Positions 22,681 to 30,628 of a stretch of 32,827 bases of DNA are shown in pieces. How positions within the stretch are numbered: the first letter of the stretch is position 1; every line of letters starts with the position of its first letter. Source of the DNA: an uncultured Ruminococcus sp. (GTDB lineage: Bacteria > Bacillota > Clostridia > Lachnospirales > Lachnospiraceae); contig USFD01000030.1 of assembly GCA_900553885.1 (NCBI GenBank), positions 1-32,827 of the forward strand, given 5' to 3'. The notes beneath the pieces are model-generated. The model was not told where the DNA came from and made no database searches. It saw nothing but the letters and a program-made list of their open reading frames with translations. The position numbers and the translations under genes were made by a program.

Positions 22681-22929
22681 ATGAAGAATGAAAAAATCAA
22701 GGTTATGCCTGTAAGGAAGAAACATACCCATCTGACCGCCACCCTCAGCCTGCCCCTGCGTCTGCATGAGCGGGCCTGGATCCTGACAGGCTCCCGGTCC
22801 CTGTCTACCTCTCTGGTCCAGCAGATCCTGGAGGTATCGCAGGACGGCGTCGTATTTGAAACTGAAAACACCGTTTACTATTTGACCTATGCTCGCCGTC
22901 CGGCAGAGATTGAGGTGATGTGCGCTTGA
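22681..22929 (+). CDS. Small hypothetical protein
   Basis: The protein has 82 residues with a basic start (MKNEKIKVMPVRKKHTHLT). It is followed by LSLPLRLHERAWILTGSRSLSTSLVQQILEV and a final beta segment. The middle resembles a short ribbon-helix-helix or CopG-like stretch, but the match is weak. AGGAG precedes it by about 12 bases. It overlaps the next frame by a few bases, which indicates translational coupling. Confidence 0.55.
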   Translation: MKNEKIKVMPVRKKHTHLTATLSLPLRLHERAWILTGSRSLSTSLVQQILEVSQDGVVFETENTVYYLTYARRPAEIEVMCA

Positions 22930-23489
22930 CTGACATTTATAACCTGGGGAGCAGCCTGCAAAAGCTGCTCTCCACCCTGAAGCTCAACCGGGAACGGGTT
23001 CCTCTGGAAACCTTAAAAAGCGTATACCGTGTTCCTTATGAGGAGCTGAAGGCACAGATCCGGGAAAGCGTCCAAGAATTTGTCCTTCTGGTCGCCTGCC
23101 GCCACCTTCTGATCAATCCGGAGTTCTCTCTGGAGGAGCAGACAGCTGTGGTACAGGCTGCCATTGACCGCTCCCGGATTCCAAAGGAGATTGGAAAAAG
23201 CCTGACCAGAGACTATGACGTGTCGAAGATCCACCGGATGGCACTGAAGCTGCGGGAAGAGATCGAAGCGGCACTCTGGCCCTATATTGACCGGGAAACC
23301 TGTCTGGTGGCTGACCTTGCGGATATCGAAAAAACGTCGGTCATCTATAATACCCTGACCAGACAGATCTACCAGGACGGGGGATGGATAGACCAGCCGC
23401 TGGATCTGCGGGGAACATTACTGATTTACAGGAAACAGGAGGATGCTGTGCTGCCAGGCGCAGCCCTCCTTCAGAAAGGAGAACAATAG
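22926..23489 (+). CDS. Hypothetical helical protein
   Basis: The protein has about 187 residues, nearly all predicted helix, with no membrane segment (LGSSLQKLLSTLKLNRERVPLETLKSVYRVPYEELKAQI, then KIHRMALKLREEIEAALWPYIDRET). Two starts compete: GTG at 22920, directly after the GAGGTGAT ribosome site, and TTG at 22926, 6 bases after it. The TTG has the better spacing, and the GTG would add two residues. The start overlaps the previous stop. I recognise no family. Confidence 0.55.
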   Translation: MTDIYNLGSSLQKLLSTLKLNRERVPLETLKSVYRVPYEELKAQIRESVQEFVLLVACRHLLINPEFSLEEQTAVVQAAIDRSRIPKEIGKSLTRDYDVSKIHRMALKLREEIEAALWPYIDRETCLVADLADIEKTSVIYNTLTRQIYQDGGWIDQPLDLRGTLLIYRKQEDAVLPGAALLQKGEQ

Positions 23490-23491
23490 TT

Positions 23492-24031
23492 ATGATATTA
23501 GAAAGAAATGAAACACCAGAAGAACTCGCTTTTGCACTAACTTTTCCGCAAATACGGGAAGCGCATGAAATCTACAAAAAGCATTGCTTTTTCCAGGATT
23601 TTATCGGGCAATGCGAAGACCGGCGACAAGACAGGATCGGACTTTGTAACCTTCCTTATCAGACACTGGAACATGAGACAGATATCCTGTGTACAGCCTA
23701 TGAACTGTATGAGAAACTGGAGGACAGCAATGTTTCCTATCATGTTACGATGGAGAACGTGATCGATGCAATCGAGAAACAGATTTTAAACGGCGAACTG
23801 CGCCCGCATCCAGAACCGGCGCCCCGTGTGGTGCTGATCATGGAGGACGGCATTGTTACCGCCTCGTATACAAACACTCCCTTTATTCAGGCAGAAGTCA
23901 TTAAACTGGACAAGGAATATGATTCCGCCGAAGAGCGGGAGGCAGTTTATGGAGCTTTAAAGCACGATCCGGAGCTGACCGAATGTGAGTGCCATATTAC
24001 CTGGCCCGGACGTGAAAAGGAGGCCGCCTGA
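23492..24031 (+). CDS. Hypothetical protein, possible DUF-type mobile-element protein
   Basis: The protein has 179 residues. A helical first half contains FPQIREAHEIYKKHCFFQDFIGQCEDR. A second half contains PRVVLIMEDGIVTASYTNTPFIQAEVIKLDKEY and ends CECHITWPGREKEAA. The start at 23492 has AAAGGAG 11 bases upstream; an earlier in-frame start lies inside the preceding gene. The pattern VVLIMEDGIVTA..Y...PF is common in short plasmid and element proteins of gut Firmicutes with no assigned function. It overlaps the next gene by one base (TGATG). Confidence 0.6.
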   Translation: MILERNETPEELAFALTFPQIREAHEIYKKHCFFQDFIGQCEDRRQDRIGLCNLPYQTLEHETDILCTAYELYEKLEDSNVSYHVTMENVIDAIEKQILNGELRPHPEPAPRVVLIMEDGIVTASYTNTPFIQAEVIKLDKEYDSAEEREAVYGALKHDPELTECECHITWPGREKEAA

Positions 24032-24330
24032 TGACAAATGTCTGCAAGAATACACAAGGAAATACACCGATAAAGATTTATGTTTTACACGGGTATACAG
24101 ACGGTCTGACAGATCCCATTGTCAGCACCGACTACGAGGAAGTGTACGCAGCAATGAAAGCCGCCTATGAAAGCGCCCTGGACGGGGTAGAACAAGAAGA
24201 TTCTGACCGGGAATACAGTTTTCTGGAAGGCTGGTCTGCTACTGCTGTCGTGCATGGTGACTGGATGGAATGGCAGATTGCGGAACTGGAGCTACAAATC
24301 CCCAACGGACAGCCTGCATCCCAAGCTTGA
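24031..24330 (+). CDS. Small hypothetical protein at the end of the operon
   Basis: The protein has 99 residues and starts at the overlapping TGATG of the preceding gene. It contains TPIKIYVLHGYTDGLTDPIVSTDYEEVYAAMKAAYESAL and GWSATAVVHGDWMEWQIAELELQI, and is acidic overall. I recognise no family. It is the last gene before the hairpin at 24333-24354, and coupling suggests it acts with the 179-residue protein. Confidence 0.55.
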   Translation: MTNVCKNTQGNTPIKIYVLHGYTDGLTDPIVSTDYEEVYAAMKAAYESALDGVEQEDSDREYSFLEGWSATAVVHGDWMEWQIAELELQIPNGQPASQA

Positions 24331-24332
24331 GA

Positions 24333-24354
24333 TTTCTGTCATATCCGACAGAAA
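24333..24354. other. Palindrome at the end of the mobile-element operon
   Basis: TTTCTGTC and GACAGAAA flank a six-base loop three bases after the last operon stop. There is no T-tract on the plus strand, so it is a weak terminator or an operator for the Fic promoter about 30 bases on. Confidence 0.5.
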
Positions 24355-24382
24355 ATCCCCTCTGTATCTTGTCCCGGCAGTA

Positions 24383-24391
24383 TGGTAAAAT
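24383..24391 (+). promoter_or_regulatory. Extended -10 promoter of the Fic gene
   Basis: TGGTAAAAT matches the extended -10 form TGnTATAAT at five of six hexamer bases. No -35 is obvious, as is usual for that class. It lies 34 bases before the Fic start. Confidence 0.5.
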
Positions 24392-24424
24392 AGACTCATT
24401 GAGAATAAGAAGGAGCGATTTCCT

Positions 24425-25156
24425 ATGAAGAACGAAGAACTGATCCGGCGTTTCCGGATTGAGCGGAAGAAATTTGACCGCTCCGGTATCTACGCCTATA
24501 CCCAGCGGACGCTGGCTTACAACTCCAATAAGATCGAAGGCTCCACACTGAATGAGGAGCAGACAGCCTCTCTGTTTGACACCGGTATGCTGCCCCGCAG
24601 TGATGATTATTACCGGGTCAAAGATGTAGAGGAAACCAACGGCCACTTCCTGATGTTCAATAAGATGATCGACACACTGGATGAGCCTTTGAGCGAGGAA
24701 CTCATTAAGGCGTTCCATTTTGAGCTGAAAAGCGGTGTGTTTGAAGACCGTGCCAACGGCTATGCCATCGGGGATTATAAAGAGCGTCCAAATATGGTGG
24801 GAATATATGAAACCGCCCTTCCTAAAGAGGTGCCGGAAAAAATGAAGGAACTTCTCGCCTGGTATCACGGAATCTCAGTCAAGACTCTTTCCGTCATGGC
24901 TCAGTTCCACGCCCGGTATGAGTCGCTGCATCCCTTCCAGGACGGCAACGGCAGGACCGGCAGGCTGATCTTGTTCCGGGAATGCTTAAAAGCAAATCTG
25001 ACGCCGGTGCTCATTGAGGACAAGTTCCGGGGCAGATACATCGAAGGGCTGAAGGAATACCGGGAAACCGGAAAGACCGTACTTCTGGAAGAACTGTTTA
25101 TGGGAGAACAGAAAGAATATGCTAAGAAAGTGGACTATTTTCTTGGCGAAGACTAA
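24425..25156 (+). CDS. Fic-domain protein (AMP-transferase type, class II)
   Basis: The protein has 243 residues. The active-site loop HPFQDGNGRTGR (169-180) is complete: catalytic His169, acidic Asp172 and both arginines. An N-terminal inhibitory helix SNKIEGS (34-40) carries the Glu (E38) that blocks ATP binding in class II Fic proteins. Such enzymes usually transfer AMP to a target protein and are kept off until relieved. No separate antitoxin gene is adjacent, as expected when the inhibitory helix is in the same chain. AAGGAG lies 9 bases before the start. It has its own promoter and ends in a terminator. A host-modifying or element-stabilising role is plausible. Confidence 0.9.
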   Translation: MKNEELIRRFRIERKKFDRSGIYAYTQRTLAYNSNKIEGSTLNEEQTASLFDTGMLPRSDDYYRVKDVEETNGHFLMFNKMIDTLDEPLSEELIKAFHFELKSGVFEDRANGYAIGDYKERPNMVGIYETALPKEVPEKMKELLAWYHGISVKTLSVMAQFHARYESLHPFQDGNGRTGRLILFRECLKANLTPVLIEDKFRGRYIEGLKEYRETGKTVLLEELFMGEQKEYAKKVDYFLGED

Positions 25157-25164
25157 ATGACTTT

Positions 25165-25191
25165 GAGCCGCCCTCACGGACGGCTCTTTTT
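25165..25191 (+). terminator. Rho-independent terminator after the Fic gene
   Basis: GAGCCG and CGGCTC form the stem, with an inner CC/GG pair, followed by TTTTT. It lies 8 bases after the Fic stop and abuts the stop codon of the convergent winged-helix gene 3. Confidence 0.8.
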
Positions 25192-25606
25192 ATGTTCCCG
25201 GATTAAATGTGTATCCTACTCCCCAGACAGTCTGGATATATTGCCTGTCAGTATAAGCCCTGAGTTTCTTCCGGATACTGTAAATCATACATTCGACCTT
25301 TGCATACACACTTATAGGAATATCATCCCACACAGCTTCATATAGCTGCTCTCTGGTAAAAACCTGCCCTGGATGTCTGGCCAGAAACAGCATCATATCA
25401 AACTCATGATGCGTAAGATATATTTCGTTTCCTTCCACCAATATCCTATGCTGATCTGAGAAAATAGAGATTCCTGGAAAAGTGGTCGCATTTGTTAAGT
25501 CCGATCTATATTCCTCCACCGTGATATGTTCCTTAATAACAGATAGAACTTGATGTAAAATAGTGGTTTCAGTATCTTTAAATTCAACAATCAGAAAATA
25601 ACCGAT
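25190..25606 (-). CDS. Receiver-less OmpR-type winged-helix protein, copy 3, apparent AUC start
   Basis: The effector domain is clear: LTHHEFDMMLFLARHPGQVFTREQLYEAVW, then IRKKLR...YIQTVWGVGYTF. The first ordinary start in frame (GTG, 25519) would give 109 residues and delete the N-terminal region that copies 1 and 2 share. The frame is open further up to ATC at 25604-25606, 7 bases after a perfect AGGAGG, and then encodes 138 residues, the same length as copy 1. No ATG, GTG or TTG lies between 25519 and 25606 in this frame. It is either a rare AUC start or an ATG lost by mutation. It is the last gene of cassette 3. Confidence 0.65.
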   Translation of the reverse strand: MGYFLIVEFKDTETTILHQVLSVIKEHITVEEYRSDLTNATTFPGISIFSDQHRILVEGNEIYLTHHEFDMMLFLARHPGQVFTREQLYEAVWDDIPISVYAKVECMIYSIRKKLRAYTDRQYIQTVWGVGYTFNPGT

Positions 25607-25675
25607 GCTTTCACCTCCTGTAAGTGTAACCGATTTTTAGTTTTCCCATCTTGCCGGCAAATAGCCTTGATGCTT

Positions 25676-28156
25676 CTATTCATATTCCCTCAATCGTTCG
25701 ATGATCGAGCCTTTACTGGATATTTTCCGGTATGATAGTAATGGCGCTACAATACATATTACAGTCAATAAAAGTATTCCGCAAATCAATGGCATAATTG
25801 GCACAGAAAACGGAACATCCATATAATTCATAGACTGGAAGCAAATATACGTAATGATTGTCCCCACAATTACGGTAATTATAATAGGAAATACAGCGTA
25901 TAAGAAACCTTCCCTGATCAACAGTTGATCAATCTGCTTTCTGGACATTCCTATGCTTTCCATAATAGAAAAAGTTAATTTCCGGTTCTGAATACCGCTA
26001 GCCATTGTATTAACATAATTCAGCACGCCTACCATTAAAAGCAATAATGCGATCACAGTTCCTATTGCCTGCATATTTCCCTGGGATTCCTGAATTGTTC
26101 TCATTTCTTCCAGCTTTGAAAGAACTGGCAGATCATTACTATAAGGACTGTTTTTTAGGATCTCCATAATGGAACTTTCCGTGTTTTCATCATAAGTCTT
26201 TTCGTATTTAATATTCAATTTTAAAAGATAAGGTTCTGAAACAAGCCTTTCTAAATATTCCTTACTTACTATCAGACTTGGGCCGATTGTAGGAGATGTA
26301 TAATATGACTCATAACTGACGGATCCAATAGCAATTTCATAACTCTTATCCTGTACCTCAAAAAATATGTTCTGATTCTGTATATCTTCTGTCGATATTT
26401 CAAAGCCAGCATATTGCACAATGCAGACTTTGCCGTTCATAAAATCTTCCTTGTCTACAGGTGTACCCAAGGACTGATTAAGATAATCAAACTCCGCCTC
26501 GTCTATCCCTTCAAGCATACCGTAATAGTTTTGGGGATGACTCTGATAATCAGATACGGTTTCCGTATGAGACGTATATGGTCTTGTTGAAAGGTAACCT
26601 TCCAGCCACCTGTCAGAAAATCCGTCTTCCTGATATGGAATGGTGATCGGAACACCCGTAAGCACATGAATATCCCGAATTTCTTTAATTTCTTCCAGTT
26701 CAGAAAGGATATTTTTATTCAGTGCCGGCTGCAAGGAATTTATGCTGTCCGCCGTCTGCGTATCATTCTGGATGATCAAATCCGCATCCCTGTAATTTGG
26801 CATAACCGTCCGTTCCCCATAACTGCTGATAATAGTAGTCAGACAATAAAAAACGGTTAAGCTGGTTGCCAGTGATAAGAAAACGACAATCGTTTTTTTC
26901 TTATCTCTCTTCAGCTGTTCTAGTGCCATTTTCCAGAAAAAACGTCCATGCTTGCTTTTTTTACGCCCTATGCCACCAGAAGTATATGCCCGATATTTTG
27001 TTGCTTCTACAGGTGTAATATTCGTTGCCATGCGAATAGGTGTACGAATCCCCCACACAATAGAAATAGCTGTAATTACGATACTCAGTAGCAATACAGC
27101 AGGATAAAAATGAAGTTCCAGGTTTCCATCAGCTATGCCTAATACTCTCATGACATAAGGGACCAAAATTATTGATGTAAAAATTCCCAGTACAACACCT
27201 ATAACAATCCCTGATATCCCGATAAGAAACATCTGTTTACGGATAAACCATACTAACTGTTTCTTTGTCATTCCTAAAGTCTGAAGCAACCCATAGTAGC
27301 GTATCTTCCCGGAAACAGATAAATACAGAATATTGTATATCAAAAGATACGCACTCAGACAGATAATGAAACCCAGACCACTGATTCCCATAAGTATCGT
27401 AAGAGAATTGGATATATAATCCGAAACCTGAAATAATTGCTGTTTGTTTAAAGACAAGCTCTTCTCAGTTTCATTAATAGTATGGTTTGTAACAAAATTA
27501 TGGGCATATTTTATATACAGAATTCCACTCTGTTCCATCGAGTACCCACTCGTACTGAAAAATGCGTCAGAAACATAGAAAATAGCCTGATTTCCATAAC
27601 CTTCCCATATTCCGCTGATCACAAAATCTTCCGTATGGATGCCAGTGTTATCTTCATATGTCATGGATAGGGTGTCTCCTAATGTCAACGACTCTTTTCC
27701 ACATTCCTTTAGTGCTTCTTTTGTGACGAGCAATTCTTTTCTCTCCACAGGATATGATCCTTCTACCATTGTTCTGGCCGGTGCACTCTGTTGTTCCCAG
27801 TAAACAGGATCACACCAAATCAGCCCTACATTAATCGTATCATCTGCATCTGTACTTTTCACATATCCAGCATAGGACAGGGCTCCAACAGTCTGAATAT
27901 CTGGATTTTCCGTCAAAATAGTTTTCTGTTCTTCTGTAAATCCATTAATAACTGTTGCATCATACTCTGCGCCGAACAAACGGGTATTCTGCAGGCGGCT
28001 TAAATCCAGATAAGTAATACCGATTGTGAAAACACCAAATATCATAAAAGCAGACAAGGCAACAGTAAAAAACAGGATCATGAACTGTCTTTTATTAGTT
28101 TTTACTGTATTTTGAGCCAGTTTATTGATAATTGCTTTATTATTGTTTGCCAGCAT
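25676..28156 (-). CDS. FtsX-like ABC transporter permease with two outer domains (MacB/BceB type), cassette 3
   Basis: The protein has 826 residues. The order is TM1 (about 27-49), a first extracytoplasmic domain of about 200 residues, three helices with FtsX signature LSVSGKIRYYGLLQTLGMTKKQL, a helix near 430, a second extracytoplasmic domain (about 450-690), then three final helices with the matching signature ...GIQNRKLTFSIMESIGMSRKQI. It is the membrane partner of the ATPase encoded 4 bases upstream. Transporters of this type in Firmicutes confer resistance to, or sensing of, envelope-active peptides. Compared with the cassette 1 permease it keeps the first outer domain. The gap to winged-helix gene 3 is 69 bases and holds its AGGAGG. 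Confidence 0.87.
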   Translation of the reverse strand: MLANNNKAIINKLAQNTVKTNKRQFMILFFTVALSAFMIFGVFTIGITYLDLSRLQNTRLFGAEYDATVINGFTEEQKTILTENPDIQTVGALSYAGYVKSTDADDTINVGLIWCDPVYWEQQSAPARTMVEGSYPVERKELLVTKEALKECGKESLTLGDTLSMTYEDNTGIHTEDFVISGIWEGYGNQAIFYVSDAFFSTSGYSMEQSGILYIKYAHNFVTNHTINETEKSLSLNKQQLFQVSDYISNSLTILMGISGLGFIICLSAYLLIYNILYLSVSGKIRYYGLLQTLGMTKKQLVWFIRKQMFLIGISGIVIGVVLGIFTSIILVPYVMRVLGIADGNLELHFYPAVLLLSIVITAISIVWGIRTPIRMATNITPVEATKYRAYTSGGIGRKKSKHGRFFWKMALEQLKRDKKKTIVVFLSLATSLTVFYCLTTIISSYGERTVMPNYRDADLIIQNDTQTADSINSLQPALNKNILSELEEIKEIRDIHVLTGVPITIPYQEDGFSDRWLEGYLSTRPYTSHTETVSDYQSHPQNYYGMLEGIDEAEFDYLNQSLGTPVDKEDFMNGKVCIVQYAGFEISTEDIQNQNIFFEVQDKSYEIAIGSVSYESYYTSPTIGPSLIVSKEYLERLVSEPYLLKLNIKYEKTYDENTESSIMEILKNSPYSNDLPVLSKLEEMRTIQESQGNMQAIGTVIALLLLMVGVLNYVNTMASGIQNRKLTFSIMESIGMSRKQIDQLLIREGFLYAVFPIIITVIVGTIITYICFQSMNYMDVPFSVPIMPLICGILLLTVICIVAPLLSYRKISSKGSIIERLREYE

Positions 28157-28160
28157 AAAC

Positions 28161-28880
28161 TCACCTTCTCTCCCTGTTCACATCTGCCTCATAAAAGTTC
28201 ATTGGCACTGACGGCAAAACTCGGCCATCCTCAATCCTCACGATTCGTTCTGCCATCTGTGCAATATCCGGATCATGTGTAATTACAATAAGTGTTTGTT
28301 GATACTGGCGGGCAAGGACTTTCAACAAACCTATCACATCATGGCTTGCTAATGTGTCCAAATTTCCAGTAGGCTCATCAGCAAGTATAATTGCAGGTTT
28401 TGTTGCCAACGCCCTGATGATTGCAACTCTTTGCTGTTCACCTCCAGAAAGCATGGCCGGAAGCATTTCTTTTTTATCTGCGATGTTTAACGTCTCCAAT
28501 AATTCCTCAATAAAATTTGTATCAATCTGTGCCCCATCCAATTCCAGAGGAAAAATTATATTATCATAAATGTTTAAATCCGGAATCAGATTATATTGTT
28601 GAAAAATAAAGCCAACTTTTCTTCTGCGAAACAATGCAAGTTGTTCATGATTCATTTTCTCCAGATTCATACCATCTACAATTACTGTCCCGTCCGTAGG
28701 GGTATCCAAACCGCCAATCATATGAAGGAGTGTACTCTTTCCGCTCCCAGACTTTCCGATAATAGCTACAAATTCCTGTTCCTGAACTTCAAAGTCCACG
28801 CCATCCAAAGCCTTAACAATCTGGTTCCCAACTTTATAGTATTTCTTTAAAGACTGTGTCCTAACGATACTGTTTCTCAT
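28161..28880 (-). CDS. ABC transporter ATPase (LolD/MacB/BceA type), cassette 3
   Basis: The protein has 239 residues. Walker A is GKSGSGKST (42-50), the Q-loop is FQQYNLIPD, the signature is LSGGEQQRV (144-152), Walker B is IILADEPTGN and the switch His is in ITHD. All motifs are intact. AGGAGG lies 7 bases before the ATG. It is separated from the kinase gene by a terminator and by four TGTGA repeats, so the transporter genes appear to form their own regulated unit. Confidence 0.93.
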   Translation of the reverse strand: MRNSIVRTQSLKKYYKVGNQIVKALDGVDFEVQEQEFVAIIGKSGSGKSTLLHMIGGLDTPTDGTVIVDGMNLEKMNHEQLALFRRRKVGFIFQQYNLIPDLNIYDNIIFPLELDGAQIDTNFIEELLETLNIADKKEMLPAMLSGGEQQRVAIIRALATKPAIILADEPTGNLDTLASHDVIGLLKVLARQYQQTLIVITHDPDIAQMAERIVRIEDGRVLPSVPMNFYEADVNRERR

Positions 28881-28910
28881 GTTTCTACCTCCTTATGCTT
28901 CAAGCATAAA

Positions 28911-28951
28911 TCACAAAAATCACAAACCGTTCACAAAAAGAAAAAATCACA
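28911..28951 (-). promoter_or_regulatory. Cluster of four TTTGTGA-type direct repeats before the cassette 3 ATPase gene
   Basis: On the minus strand TGTGA occurs four times within 41 bases (plus-strand TCACA at 28911, 28920, 28931 and 28947; spacings 9, 11 and 16), each preceded by T-runs. Same-direction spacing near one helical turn suggests a tandem regulator site. The outermost copy also forms part of the terminator stem. Confidence 0.45.
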
Positions 28952-28964
28952 AAACTGTGATTTT
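28943..28964 (-). terminator. Rho-independent terminator after the cassette 3 kinase gene
   Basis: On the minus strand AAAATCACA and TGTGATTTT form a perfect 9-base stem with a four-base loop, followed by more T residues. It begins 8 bases after the kinase stop. Confidence 0.7.
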
Positions 28965-28972
28965 CCCTGACC

Positions 28973-29893
28973 TTAGTTTGGAAGGTAGATGCAAAAGGTA
29001 CTTCCACAACCCACTTCCGACTCTACTTCAATATATCCATTTTGCAAAGTAATGATTTCTCGTGCCAGATATAAACCAATTCCAATACCTTCACTGTCAT
29101 GGATTTCCGGTTCTCGGTAAAAACGTGAAAAAATCATACCCTGCCGTTCCGGCGCAATCCCCTTCCCGGTATCTCGAATACAAATTTTTGTAAAAAGTTC
29201 CTGTCTGCACACGGAAATATAAATATTTCCGTTTTTCCCGGTATACTTTACAGCATTGTCCAGTATGTTAAAGAGTGCTTCGCTGGTCCATTTTTTATCA
29301 TGATTCAGAATTAACTTTTCGTCATAGTCCACATGGATCTGAATCTGTTTGCTGTCTGCTCGTGGAACCACAGCTCCAATAGCAGCCGCAAGTGTTTCTG
29401 AAATACAGGTCAACTGCTTCTGAATCCGAATGGTGCCAGTCTCAAGTCGGGACATTTTCACCATACTCTGAAGCAGAAAATCCAGCTTATCCACTTGTCC
29501 CCCCAGCTTTTTTAAAATATCATCTTCCTCAATTTCATCATTTTTATCCGCAAGCAGTTCCAAATATAATTTCACGTTTGCAATCGGGGTTTTTGTCTGA
29601 TGCGAGATATCGGAAACCAGTTCCTTCAATTTTTCTTTCTCTTCTGTAACCTCTGCATTTTTATGTGTGTACATATGAGAAAGACGTACCAGTCTTTCGT
29701 AAACCATCCCCCATAAATCGTCTGATTGATATGCCTCAGCCATAAGTTCCTGGTCATTCAGCATCCTATTCAATGCAGTATCAAGTTTTTTCGTGAAATC
29801 ATAAATATCTTGTTTTAATCGATAATTTTTCCATATAAAATAGGCAATTAGTGCAACGAGCAATGCTATAATCACGTAGGCTATCATTTCCAT
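28973..29893 (-). CDS. Sensor histidine kinase with single membrane helix, cassette 3
   Basis: The protein has 306 residues. One N-terminal helix (about 4-21), no outer domain, and a long linker lead to HisKA with His98 in SDISHQTKTPI, then N-box FNILDNAVKY and G-boxes DTGKGI and GIGIGLYLA. The H-box reads HQTKTP, where HELKTP or HQLKTP is usual. The residue after His often tunes phosphatase activity. With a single helix it cannot sense outside signals alone and probably depends on the transporter. It overlaps the regulator gene by 10 bases. Confidence 0.86.
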   Translation of the reverse strand: MEMIAYVIIALLVALIAYFIWKNYRLKQDIYDFTKKLDTALNRMLNDQELMAEAYQSDDLWGMVYERLVRLSHMYTHKNAEVTEEKEKLKELVSDISHQTKTPIANVKLYLELLADKNDEIEEDDILKKLGGQVDKLDFLLQSMVKMSRLETGTIRIQKQLTCISETLAAAIGAVVPRADSKQIQIHVDYDEKLILNHDKKWTSEALFNILDNAVKYTGKNGNIYISVCRQELFTKICIRDTGKGIAPERQGMIFSRFYREPEIHDSEGIGIGLYLAREIITLQNGYIEVESEVGCGSTFCIYLPN

Positions 29894-30546
29894 ATGTATC
29901 CCATTCCATAAACATTTGAAATATAAGTATGCCCATCTGTTTCCAGTTTTTTTCTCAATCGGTTAATATTTACAGCCAATGCGTGCTTATCCAAAAGCTG
30001 TACTCCGTCATTCCATAAGGAATCTAATAGAACAGCATAGGTGAGCAGTTGTCCTTTATTTGAGATCAATTTTTTTAGAATCTTATACTCTGTGGGGGTT
30101 ACCGGACAATCCTGCTCCCCGGCGTGTACAATTCCCAATTCAAAGTCTATCTTAAGGAACCCGTCATCATATACGTTGGAGTTCTTTGGCTCCCTAGAAA
30201 GAATCACAGATATTTTTTTCAACAGTATTTTCATAGAAAATGGTTTTGTCACATAATCATCGGCACCTAAATCATAACCTTTTAAAACATCGTCCTCCAA
30301 ATCTCTAGCTGAAAGAAACATCACAGAAATATTGCACCGGGCCTTCAGCCATTTGCAAAACTGCAATCCATCACCGTCCGGTAAGTTGATATCCAATACA
30401 GCCAGATCAAAAGTATGATTCGTTACCAAAGCCATTCCTTCCTGGCAGGAAAAAGCTGTTAGTACACGGTATCCCTCATTCCGCAGAGCATTTGATATCG
30501 TCTGGTTCAATTCCGCATCGTCTTCAAGTACAAGAAGCGTATACAA
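29884..30546 (-). CDS. OmpR-family response regulator, cassette 3
   Basis: The protein has 220 residues. The receiver has E8/D9/D10, Asp52 in LAVLDINLP, the Ser of FLSA and the Lys of VTKPF. The winged-helix domain has VTPTEYKIL, LLTYAVLL and VYGMGYIW. The start is TTG at 30546, 8 bases after AGGAGG; no ATG is in range. It is the first gene of cassette 3. The TGTGA repeats before the ATPase gene are the natural candidate target. Confidence 0.9.
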   Translation of the reverse strand: MYTLLVLEDDAELNQTISNALRNEGYRVLTAFSCQEGMALVTNHTFDLAVLDINLPDGDGLQFCKWLKARCNISVMFLSARDLEDDVLKGYDLGADDYVTKPFSMKILLKKISVILSREPKNSNVYDDGFLKIDFELGIVHAGEQDCPVTPTEYKILKKLISNKGQLLTYAVLLDSLWNDGVQLLDKHALAVNINRLRKKLETDGHTYISNVYGMGYIWK

Positions 30547-30586
30547 TATAAAATCCTCCTAAATAGCAGTCATAAAGTTTACCTTG

Positions 30587-30592
30587 ATTATA
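30587..30592 (-). promoter_or_regulatory. -10 element before the cassette 3 regulator
   Basis: A consensus TATAAT on the minus strand lies 40 bases before the TTG start. No -35 is recognisable at 16-18 bases, so the promoter is weak or needs an activator. Confidence 0.4.
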
Positions 30593-30628
30593 TCAAATGC
30601 CAGCTATTGCCGCCACTACAATTACTCA

